Below, piece after piece: positions 14,677-20,367 of a stretch of DNA of 40,435 bases. The notes below the pieces were generated by a model. The model ran no database searches. It saw only the letters and a program-made list of their open reading frames with translations, and had not been told where the DNA came from. Origin of the DNA: a virus; the IMG/VR virus record IMGVR_UViG_3300042090_000759, positions 1 to 40,435 of that record. One strand, 5' to 3'. The translations under genes were made by a program, and so were the position numbers. Each line of letters starts with the position of its first letter. Position 1 is the stretch's first letter.

Positions 14677-14879
14677 TCTTTAACACGTTCTAGAACGCTA
14701 ATTTTTATTTTTTCAACTTCATAATATGTCGAGGCCAAGAATGACCCGTAATCTGTATTAAAATTATCGTCCTTGGCGAACGCACTTGATAACTCTTCTG
14801 TTACCATATTCAGCAAAACGACTAGATTTCTAGATGCTAGCTTCATTTGTGTATAATCTGTTTTCAAACTAACCTCCAT
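14673..14879 (-). CDS. first gene of the leftward early operon, 68 aa
   Basis: Predicted helical (LVVLLNMVTEELSSAFAKD) without motif. It begins 11 nt from an inverted repeat (14890-14912). Position just after the operator suggests an immediate-early product. GAGGTT before the ATG is a usable ribosome site. Confidence 0.6.
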   Translation of the reverse strand: MEVSLKTDYTQMKLASRNLVVLLNMVTEELSSAFAKDDNFNTDYGSFLASTYYEVEKIKISVLERVKE

Positions 14880-14889
14880 GGTTTTTGTG

Positions 14890-14912
14890 GTGTGATTTAC
14901 AATATATCACAC
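14890..14912. promoter_or_regulatory. operator-like inverted repeat
   Basis: GTGTGAT-N9-ATCACAC, 7-bp arms, immediately before the leftward operon. It resembles the 7610-7627 repeat but has a longer spacer (CRP-like arms yet wrong spacing for CRP). It probably binds a phage or host regulator. Confidence 0.5.
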
Positions 14913-14917
14913 ACTGG

Positions 14918-14936
14918 TTTTTATAGTCTATAAAAA
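14918..14936. promoter_or_regulatory. 19-bp perfect palindrome in the early control region
   Basis: TTTTTATAG-T-CTATAAAAA, with two more TATAG half-sites just downstream (to about 14953). The TATA-like centre could also serve as -10 boxes in both directions. From here to the gene at 15201 no other frame is convincing. Confidence 0.5.
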
Positions 14937-15136
14937 TTATAGTTTTTTTATAGTTGATATGTTTAAAGCATTTATGCTAATGTTTGATTGCTTTCCAACA
15001 GCTTAATAGATGGCGTGTAAAGGTTCGAAAACTGAAATGATACGCATTCTAGATTATGTGTGAGTAGTTTATTGATTTGAGCCTCATAAATAAATCAAAC
15101 GGACTGTGCATCATGCCGTATAATGTGATGTAGGTT

Positions 15137-15172
15137 GCCGGCGCCTGTTAGCTACAAAGCCGGCCTTGTTTT
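15137..15172 (+). terminator. terminator or attenuator before the 15201 operon
   Basis: GCCGGC at 15137-15142 pairs with GCCGGC at 15159-15164 and is followed by CTTGTTTT. It shares GGTTGCCGGC and CCGGCC with the terminator of the candidate RNA at 12131-12160. A TATAAT box at about 15119-15124 lies upstream. It could attenuate transcription of the following operon. Confidence 0.45.
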
Positions 15173-15200
15173 AGGAAATGAAAAAAAATGAAGAGAAATC

Positions 15201-15545
15201 ATGATAAAATATTTATTCACTGGATTAAGCATAGGATTGTTCGCTTTATCTGCAAATGTATATGCGGACGATCGAATATACATAGACGAAGAAGAATTCT
15301 GTTATGAGGCCGGTAATTGCTGGATACATTTAGGAGGTAATGAATGGATTAGAACGGAAACCGTTCACTTAGATGATACTGGCCTATATACGCATGAATG
15401 TAGTATTGCACGTTTTCAGGGAAAAGACACGCCTAAGCCGAGCAACTGGTGGTACGAGAAACACTGGAAATGCCCCTATTGCCATAAATATTGGCCACAA
15501 GGTAAAGCTTGCAAAAACGAGAATTGCCCATCAAGGTTCAAATGA
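15201..15545 (+). CDS. exported zinc-ribbon protein, 114 aa
   Basis: A signal peptide is visible: basic MIKY, hydrophobic core (LFTGLSIGLFALSANV) and an A-D-D cleavage region (VYADD near 21-24). The mature part has CPYCHKYW and CKNENCPSRF, four cysteines spaced for a small zinc ribbon. It would act in the periplasm or envelope, perhaps as a superinfection or host-modifying factor. First gene of the rightward operon. No named family recognised. Confidence 0.7.
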   Translation: MIKYLFTGLSIGLFALSANVYADDRIYIDEEEFCYEAGNCWIHLGGNEWIRTETVHLDDTGLYTHECSIARFQGKDTPKPSNWWYEKHWKCPYCHKYWPQGKACKNENCPSRFK

Positions 15546-15649
15546 CAAGTGGTGAAAAAATATTTTATGTAATTATCACGATATTATCTGTTGCTTTTGG
15601 TTCTATTTTAGGAAATGTAATGTCTAAAATTTTAGAGATGTCAAAATGA
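15542..15649 (+). CDS. 35-aa membrane peptide
   Basis: ATG overlaps the stop of the previous gene (ATGA). The sequence MTSGEKIFYVIITILSVAF continues with GSILGN and a short basic end; one transmembrane helix at about residues 8-25. Size and pairing with the next membrane peptide fit holin/antiholin-type proteins, but there is no adjacent lysin. Confidence 0.5.
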   Translation: MTSGEKIFYVIITILSVAFGSILGNVMSKILEMSK

Positions 15650-15759
15650 TCGAAGTTCACCCTTTTTTAACGTGCTTAATATGCTTCGTTCTTGGATTTT
15701 GCATTTTCGGGGTAATGCGATGGCTCTATCTTGAATTTGGTAAACATACTAGGTTTTGA
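15646..15759 (+). CDS. 37-aa membrane peptide
   Basis: ATG overlaps the TGA of the previous peptide. One hydrophobic segment (FLTCLICFVLGFCIFGVM) is followed by RWLYLEFGKHTRF. Membrane topology is probable; function is not evident. It is second of a tandem membrane pair. Confidence 0.5.
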   Translation: MIEVHPFLTCLICFVLGFCIFGVMRWLYLEFGKHTRF

Positions 15760-15761
15760 TT

Positions 15762-16007
15762 ATGAGCATTGAAGAAATGATCTCTAACGGCACATTCTCC
15801 ATCCCCTACATACAGATGAAGCTTCGAGTATCAGCAGATCAGGCTAAAAAGATGCTGGCAGAATATGGCATTGAATTGCGTCATAATGAAAATGACTCAA
15901 AATTATGTCAAGGAGCCTGGAAGAAACGAAGACAAAAACGAATACTCAAAAATAAAATACTGAAGGCTGAAAATGATCAAATTTTATCCGGAAGAAATAA
16001 TCAATGA
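15762..16007 (+). CDS. small winged-helix-like protein, 81 aa
   Basis: From ATG 15762 (MSIEEMISNG) the segment TFSIPYIQMKLRVSADQAKKML resembles the FtsK-γ type winged helix, an SIxxIQxKLR...A..L pattern that binds DNA. The C-terminal half is Lys/Arg-rich. It may bind DNA. It overlaps the next gene by 35 nt. Confidence 0.55.
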   Translation: MSIEEMISNGTFSIPYIQMKLRVSADQAKKMLAEYGIELRHNENDSKLCQGAWKKRRQKRILKNKILKAENDQILSGRNNQ

Positions 16008-16200
16008 ATTAGAAAAAGGCCTAGGAAAGGACGGTGATTTAACGATAGGAATCTACTGCTGTAAATGTGGCGCACAATTCGAAATAGGGCGAGAAGGTGC
16101 TGCAATGGCCGTTCTTAGTAAAACTACATTTTTGGAATATTTGAGATGGGTACAAAGTTCTAAATGTTCTAAATGTAATGGAAAGGCTGAAAATGGATGA
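15973..16200 (+). CDS. small four-cysteine protein, 75 aa
   Basis: CCKCG (about residues 29-33) and CSKC (about 65-68) form a zinc-binding pair, with YFLEYLRW-like helical sequence between. Its start is preceded by AAGGCTGA, the repeated gene-junction motif of this operon. Function unknown. Confidence 0.6.
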   Translation: MIKFYPEEIINELEKGLGKDGDLTIGIYCCKCGAQFEIGREGAAMAVLSKTTFLEYLRWVQSSKCSKCNGKAENG

Positions 16201-16411
16201 TGAACTCCTTCATAAGATCACTCAAGACATAGCTAATAATCACAGAAAAATTATAGATGATTGGTGCAAGGCTTATATCGCTCAAATATATGAGGAAACA
16301 GGAAAAATGTGTAAGCCTGGGGATTTCATGCTTAATCAACAATCATATACACCTGAAAAAATGATTGCTGGGTATAAATATTGGTTTACTAGAAAGGATG
16401 ATGAAGGTTGA
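16193..16411 (+). CDS. unknown small protein, 72 aa
   Basis: From ATG 16193 (MDDELLHKITQDIANNHRK) the product is helical with a Tyr/Trp-rich end (IAGYKYWFTRKDDEG). The junction AAGGCTGAAAATG precedes it. No motif recognised. Confidence 0.6.
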   Translation: MDDELLHKITQDIANNHRKIIDDWCKAYIAQIYEETGKMCKPGDFMLNQQSYTPEKMIAGYKYWFTRKDDEG

Positions 16412-16413
16412 AA

Positions 16414-16638
16414 ATGGAATGGATTAAAGTATCTAAGCGTCTACCTGGAAAATACAAAAGAGTCCTTATTTCTGACGGAAAAGGCGTTTGCATAGGCATC
16501 CAGCAATCAGGGTTTGACTCGCTTATATATTGCTCTCGTTATTGTGAGACGTGCAATGCAAATGGTTATGAAGATTATGCTATAACACATTGGGCTGAAC
16601 TTCCAGAACTTCCAAAGGATGAAAATGAAGTGGATTAA
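16414..16638 (+). CDS. DUF551-like protein, 74 aa
   Basis: MEWIKVSKRLPGKYKRVLISD at the N-terminus and ITHWAELPELPK at the C-terminus match the DUF551 pattern (W-I-x-V/I-S...LP...V, then HW..LP..P), a small phage/prophage family of unknown function. ATG 16414 is favoured by the AAGGTTGAAAATG junction. Confidence 0.75.
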   Translation: MEWIKVSKRLPGKYKRVLISDGKGVCIGIQQSGFDSLIYCSRYCETCNANGYEDYAITHWAELPELPKDENEVD

Positions 16639-16873
16639 AATTTCTGATCGTTTACCTGATTTCTATGATTTTGTGCTAGTATTAGCTGATAATTTAGGAA
16701 CGAATGAGCCTAAACCTATTTCGATAGCTAGAATTGATAAAAATGGATTTTGGGAATTTTGTAACAAAGCTCCATTAATGCCAAATTATGGAGCATGGAT
16801 GGATATAGAATATCCTATGGATATGGATGACATTACTCATTGGATGCAATTGCCAAAAATGCCGATGAATTGA
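16619..16873 (+). CDS. DUF551-like protein, second copy, 84 aa
   Basis: MKWIKISDRLPDFYDFVLVLAD at the start and DDITHWMQLPKMP at the end show the same DUF551 pattern as the gene before. The two are tandem paralogues with about half of positions similar. It overlaps the first copy by 20 nt. Confidence 0.75.
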   Translation: MKMKWIKISDRLPDFYDFVLVLADNLGTNEPKPISIARIDKNGFWEFCNKAPLMPNYGAWMDIEYPMDMDDITHWMQLPKMPMN

Positions 16874-16883
16874 AACTGTAAAA

Positions 16884-17057
16884 ATGAATATTCATCATGC
16901 GGAAACATCCCAAGAAACTAATAGATGGGTCCTTGTCGGTTTAGCAAATTCTTTAGAGGAAGGTTGCGAAAAATCCAAAAAATTACAAAATTTACTTTGT
17001 GATAGGAATAATAAAAAACCATATGGAATTGAAGAATTATTGTATAACGATAAATAG
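16884..17057 (+). CDS. unknown small protein, 57 aa
   Basis: MNIHHAETSQETNRWVLVGLA followed by a charged helical C-terminus. It continues the operon after a 10-nt gap and is followed by about 50 nt that hold the next ribosome site only. No family recognised. Confidence 0.5.
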   Translation: MNIHHAETSQETNRWVLVGLANSLEEGCEKSKKLQNLLCDRNNKKPYGIEELLYNDK

Positions 17058-17110
17058 TTTTAAACAAATTTAGTGATTTTTTTACATAACGTACACTATC
17101 GGACATTACT

Positions 17111-17347
17111 ATGACTAGATCATGGGATAAATTTGAGAACGATGAAATAGCCGCAATTTGGCGAGGATATCTACAATCGGAATTTAGAGGATATGATGTT
17201 CTAAGACAAAGTATTGCCCCAGGCATTGATAATTTTAGACTTACACCTATGGAGATCATTAGACTTGTTCAAGAGCTAATGAGACGCTTAGACATAAAAT
17301 GCCCCGATGAACCTTTCTTTAGAGATAAAGATGACAGAACCTCTTAA
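17111..17347 (+). CDS. unknown small protein, 78 aa
   Basis: Helical, with WDKFENDEIAAIWRGYLQ and PMEIIRLVQELMRRLDI. The end overlaps the Lar-like gene by 17 nt. No catalytic or metal motif; function unknown. Confidence 0.55.
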   Translation: MTRSWDKFENDEIAAIWRGYLQSEFRGYDVLRQSIAPGIDNFRLTPMEIIRLVQELMRRLDIKCPDEPFFRDKDDRTS

Positions 17348-17525
17348 AAACTGTCCGTTCTGCGGAAGCGATAATATTTATTACGTTTCTTGCTATCCAT
17401 GGGGTGCTTATTCCTGTAAAGGTTGTGATGCTGATGGGCCTCCAATTAGAAGGGAAGAAGATTGCAAATTTGATGATATAATTAGAATGAATGAAGCAAT
17501 AAAAGCATGGAACGAAAGAAAATGA
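17331..17525 (+). CDS. Lar-like small zinc protein, 64 aa
   Basis: CPFCGSDNIYYV, then YSCKGCDADGP and IKAWNERK at the C-terminus are the hallmarks of the Lar restriction-alleviation family: two CxxC knuckles and a final W-N-R. Family members reduce type I restriction of incoming DNA in some hosts. ATG 17331 (MTEPLKNCPFC) is the best start. Role here is inferred. Confidence 0.75.
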   Translation: MTEPLKNCPFCGSDNIYYVSCYPWGAYSCKGCDADGPPIRREEDCKFDDIIRMNEAIKAWNERK

Positions 17526-17719
17526 AAATTTACACGCATAAAGTTAATATGAATCCTATGGACGGATGGGGCCGAAATAACGGCATTTCTATAGAAGTTT
17601 TAGGTCGATATGATACAAAATAAAAAGATGTAGAAGCTAAGAATAAAAGAGATACTAATAAAGATCATTGCTATTGCGATGTAGTACCATCTTGGATTGA
17701 AGAAGAAAGCGTTTTATGA
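17522..17719 (+). pseudogene. small gene with an in-frame TAA
   Basis: MKIYTHKVNMNPMDGWGRNN ... LGRYDTK ends at TAA 17621, but the same frame continues (KDVEAKNKRDTNKDHCYCD... to SWIEEESVL) and ends in TGA overlapping the next ATG, as all junctions here do. Both parts read like one 65-codon gene. It may be a recent nonsense mutation (AAA to TAA would restore Lys), a sequencing error or a readthrough site. Confidence 0.5.
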
Positions 17720-17910
17720 CTGAACTTAAAAGCTGCCCGTTCTGCGGAAGCGATGATTTGAGAAAATCTAATAATTTTTATTTTTGTAAAAAAGAAAAAC
17801 AAGTTAAAGAAATGGTAACTTTCGTCCAATGCAATAACTGCGGTGCTGATGGTCCAACGATTGCATATGTTGAGGACACAGTAAAAGCATGGAACGAAAG
17901 AAAAGGTTGA
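17716..17910 (+). CDS. Lar-like small zinc protein, second copy, 64 aa
   Basis: CPFCGSDDLRKSNN, CNNCGADGP and TVKAWNERKG repeat the Lar pattern and closely resemble the gene at 17331. Tandem duplication with divergence. It ends one base from the convergent small gene. Confidence 0.75.
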   Translation: MTELKSCPFCGSDDLRKSNNFYFCKKEKQVKEMVTFVQCNNCGADGPTIAYVEDTVKAWNERKG

Positions 17911-18090
17911 TTATTTTTGCTGAACTTGACCGTTGTCTAGTTCTTTATCAGCTTCTTGATATAATTTACGAAGCCATTCGCCAGCTTCTTTCCAGGCCTG
18001 TTGTTCTTCTGGTGTGTCGTCAATGCAAATCACTCGATCAGTAAGTGTTATTTGCTTTCCGAACCAGTCATTTTGATTGGGTTTGTCCAT
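17911..18090 (-). CDS. unknown small protein, 59 aa
   Basis: Begins inside the lipoprotein gene's 3' end (23-nt overlap). MDKPNQNDWFGKQITLTDRV then a Trp/Glu-rich helix and the tail KELDNGQVQQK, which echoes the lipoprotein's tail ELDNGQTQSK. Soluble and highly charged. Function unknown. Confidence 0.55.
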   Translation of the reverse strand: MDKPNQNDWFGKQITLTDRVICIDDTPEEQQAWKEAGEWLRKLYQEADKELDNGQVQQK

Positions 18091-18268
18091 TGTCTAACTC
18101 GATAGTGCATTTAACATTTGTGTTTCGTTGCAATGATTCGCGGGACACCTTTTGCGTGATCGCCGTATCGTCAATAACGTCTTCAGCCGTCTTCAATATT
18201 TCAGGAAACATCGTCGAGCAGGAAGTAAAGCACACTAGGCTTAAAATGGTAAAATAAGCACGTTTCAT
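18068..18268 (-). CDS. small lipoprotein, 66 aa
   Basis: MKRAYFTILSLVCFTSCST has a basic start, hydrophobic core and an L-x-x-C-type lipobox (CFTSC or LVC), so lipidation near residue 13-17 is likely. The mature part is polar. It would sit in the envelope. Phage-encoded lipoproteins include o-spanins and superinfection exclusion proteins; there is no i-spanin next door to support the first. Confidence 0.65.
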   Translation of the reverse strand: MKRAYFTILSLVCFTSCSTMFPEILKTAEDVIDDTAITQKVSRESLQRNTNVKCTIELDNGQTQSK

Positions 18269-18468
18269 GATTTTTCCTCAAGTTTTACAAACAAATTGTC
18301 TACATATTTTTCAGCGTCTTCGAATTTTTCAAAATTTCCTATATCATAAATTTCATCATTATTTGATTGTAAAAAAACATAATGACGATCTCTAGATTCA
18401 ATATAGATTGAATTAACGCCATTTGAATTAAAAATTTTGCTATTAATAGTCTTAATCCATTCAGCCAT
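18265..18468 (-). CDS. unknown small protein, 67 aa
   Basis: ATGA overlap with the lipoprotein gene. WIKTINSKIFNSNGVNSIYI, then HYVFLQSNNDE and a helical acidic end. β-rich then helical; no motif. Possible partner of the lipoprotein. Confidence 0.55.
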   Translation of the reverse strand: MAEWIKTINSKIFNSNGVNSIYIESRDRHYVFLQSNNDEIYDIGNFEKFEDAEKYVDNLFVKLEEKS

Positions 18469-18537
18469 AAAGAAATTCCTTTTTATACCAATTTATACAC
18501 GGTTATATCCCAAATCGAGTATAACTGCCACAACAAC

Positions 18538-18876
18538 CTATTTCTTACGTCTCAAGATTTTATTCTCTGTTTTCTCGTGAAAAGCTACTTCTGGCCTCAG
18601 CTTGGATGGAACCTTTGAGCTTACCTCTATTTTTCCTGATCGTGTGTTTTTTCCTGCCAACTCATGTTTTGGCAATTTGGCATCGATTTTTTTGAGTTGT
18701 TGATAGCCTTTTGGATACGCACTTTTTTCTGCCTTATCAGCTTGTTCATGGGCACTCTTATATCGACTTGAAGAGGTCGGAAATCCTTTATCTTTGAGTC
18801 TTGGTCGAAGTTCATATCTGTCGTGATACTCCGTTGAATGATCTTCTGCTTCGCATATCTTACAATGTTTTGACAT
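18538..18876 (-). CDS. basic Cys/His-containing protein, 112 aa
   Basis: An N-terminal CKICEAEDHSTEYH provides a possible zinc site; the rest is Lys/Ser/Pro-rich and disordered-looking, ending ENKILRRKK. It has a good ribosome site (AAGGAAAACCTTAATG). It lies just downstream of the tRNA-like genes. Function unknown; basic character suggests nucleic-acid or scaffold contact. Confidence 0.6.
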   Translation of the reverse strand: MSKHCKICEAEDHSTEYHDRYELRPRLKDKGFPTSSSRYKSAHEQADKAEKSAYPKGYQQLKKIDAKLPKHELAGKNTRSGKIEVSSKVPSKLRPEVAFHEKTENKILRRKK

Positions 18877-18909
18877 TAAGGTTTTCCTTAAAAATTGACA
18901 TATGAAAAA

Positions 18910-19014
18910 ACTGGAGGCAGGGATTGCACCTGCGGCCTCTCCTCATGATAAAACAAGCGTCGACCGTCTTCCTTATCATGGATCATCACGCTCTAACTGC
19001 TGAGCTACTCCAGT
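18910..19014 (-). tRNA. tRNA-like gene with about 33 extra nt in the anticodon region
   Basis: ACTGGAG/CTCCAGT acceptor stem (7 bp), UA, a perfect GCTC/GAGC D-arm, and a GCAGG-TGCAATC-CCTGC T-arm are present. Between D- and T-arm there are 55 nt instead of 22. They contain CATGATAA/TTATCATG as an 8-bp inverted repeat around 21 nt, so no normal 5+7+5 anticodon arm forms. The anticodon cannot be read. It may be a tRNA disrupted by an insertion, a tRNA with an intron, or a tRNA mimic. Confidence 0.55.
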
Positions 19015-19018
19015 ATAT

Positions 19019-19088
19019 TGAGTCCGGCAGGACTTGCACGCTGCATCCTTGGATAAAGTGTCCACCATTCTGCTTGAACTACGAACTC
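19019..19088 (-). tRNA. short aberrant tRNA-like gene
   Basis: GAGTTCG/CGGACTC pairs over 7 bp and a T-arm-like element (TGCAAGT loop) follows. The D-loop is only about 5 nt, the T-stem has a mismatch, and the best anticodon arm TGGA/TCCA gives loop CACTTTA, which lacks U33 (apparent anticodon CUU, Lys). It begins 4 nt from the first tRNA-like gene. Reduced or degenerate; may be non-functional. Confidence 0.45.
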
Positions 19089-19091
19089 GTG

Positions 19092-19226
19092 TTATTTCAT
19101 GCCTTTAGATTTCTTGGCGGCTCCGCACTTAGCTCCGCAGGCTTTGTCCCGTTTTTGATCTTCCTTAAGCAATTTATTCATACCTTTGTCAATTTTACGT
19201 TTTTCTGCCTTAATTTTATCGTCCAT
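19092..19226 (-). CDS. basic 44-aa protein
   Basis: MDDKIKAEKRKIDKGMNKLL, then KEDQKRDKACGAKCGAAKKS and a short end. Highly basic, with CGAKCG. AAGGAAATATC precedes the ATG. Similar short basic proteins often accompany virion genes. It ends 4 nt before the tRNA-like pair. Confidence 0.55.
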   Translation of the reverse strand: MDDKIKAEKRKIDKGMNKLLKEDQKRDKACGAKCGAAKKSKGMK

Positions 19227-19235
19227 GATATTTCC

Positions 19236-19319
19236 TTAGCATTGTATCATTTTTTTATGAATTTCTTTTTGTTCTTTCAACAACTTATGAAAACCTTCTT
19301 CATCATAAGCAAGGTTCAT
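19236..19319 (-). CDS. possible 27-aa peptide
   Basis: MNLAYDEEGFHKLLKEQKEI followed by a short basic end. Spacing (9 nt) to the next gene fits an operon, but no strong ribosome site is seen. Low confidence. Confidence 0.3.
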   Translation of the reverse strand: MNLAYDEEGFHKLLKEQKEIHKKMIQC

Positions 19320-19334
19320 AACAATCGTGGTCGA

Positions 19335-19550
19335 TCATTTTTTCTTGCGCGCTTCTGAATATCCGATTGCCAAAGCTTGCTTTTTATCTGTAACCTTAGC
19401 ACCTGACCCGCTGTTGAGTGTACCACGACTGAATTCTTTCATTACAGTTTTAATTTTGTCCTTAGCAGGAAGTACTTTTCTTTTCTTAGCGCCTTCACCA
19501 AGCTTATCTGGATGCTGCATTGCTTTTTTTATTGACGCTTTCTCTTTCAT
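19335..19550 (-). CDS. DUF6496-like basic protein, 71 aa
   Basis: KIKTVMKEFSRGTLNSGSGAK and KKQALAIGYSEARKKK match the small DUF6496 family, whose members have an M-x-E-F...GTL.SGSG..V....QA.AI..SEA pattern. Function unknown; probably nucleic-acid or virion associated. It heads a leftward run of small basic genes. Confidence 0.7.
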   Translation of the reverse strand: MKEKASIKKAMQHPDKLGEGAKKRKVLPAKDKIKTVMKEFSRGTLNSGSGAKVTDKKQALAIGYSEARKKK

Positions 19551-19578
19551 GTTCTAGTATACCTGTAAACGAGGTTTT

Positions 19579-20367
19579 ATGATAAAATTTATTCTTTCCA
19601 CAACTCTACTATTTTCAGCTTTTTTGCACACGCAAGAATTTAATTTATCCATATGTACCATTTTTCATAACGATGCTAAATATTTGCCCGAATGGATTGA
19701 ATTTCATCAAAAACAAGGTGTAGAACATTTCTACCTCTACAATAATTTGAGTGAAGATGACTACAGGAATATCCTCAAGCCTTATAAGAAATTCATCACT
19801 TTGATCGACTGGCCATATGACTACATGGTAGAGACTGAATGGACGAAAATTCAATGTGGATCCTATATGCACTGCGTAAAGAAATATGGCCGTAAATCAA
19901 GGTGGATGGCTTTTCTAGATACTGACGAGTTTTTGTTTTGCACAGATTTTAAAAAACTGCCTCAATACCTAAAAGAAAATATCCAATACAATTCAATCCA
20001 TGCACATTGGCTTATGTATGGTACATCAAATATGACAGTTCCTGAAGGCGAAAAGATTACTGATTATCTCGTGTTTCGTGTTAAAGATAGTCATCACACC
20101 GCTAACACAATGAAGCCTATTGCTAAGCCTAAATTCATTTCTGATATCGTTAATCCTCATTTTGTGATACTCAGCCAGGGCATCACGAAAGAATGCGATT
20201 TAAAAGAACTACGGATAAATCACTATTGGAGTAGGGACCTAGATTTTTTCTACAATGTAAAGCTGCCTAGGCGTGAAAGATGGTATCATGATCGACAGAT
20301 ACACATAGACATGGAAAAAGAATACAACGAAGTCTATGACCCTATTTTATCTGGAAAGAGAGATTAG
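19579..20367 (+). CDS. secreted GT92-type glycosyltransferase
   Basis: MIKFILSTTLLFSAFLHT is a signal peptide or N-terminal anchor; the rest matches glycosyltransferase family 92 (DUF23): SICTIFHNDAKYLPEWIEFH at the start, GVEHFYLYNN, then the DxD in FLDTDEFLF (about residue 115) and an HYWSRD near the C-terminus. It would transfer a sugar to a surface glycan in or beyond the inner membrane. This is the only long + strand gene inside the late region, converging with the fibre gene by a 4-nt overlap. It is a moron-type gene, possibly altering the host surface to block other phages. Confidence 0.8.
   Translation: MIKFILSTTLLFSAFLHTQEFNLSICTIFHNDAKYLPEWIEFHQKQGVEHFYLYNNLSEDDYRNILKPYKKFITLIDWPYDYMVETEWTKIQCGSYMHCVKKYGRKSRWMAFLDTDEFLFCTDFKKLPQYLKENIQYNSIHAHWLMYGTSNMTVPEGEKITDYLVFRVKDSHHTANTMKPIAKPKFISDIVNPHFVILSQGITKECDLKELRINHYWSRDLDFFYNVKLPRRERWYHDRQIHIDMEKEYNEVYDPILSGKRD

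Noticed and set aside
18924-19358. 144-aa + strand ORF
   Set aside because: Antisense to two tRNA-like genes and the basic small genes; composition is Phe/Leu-rich shadow sequence.
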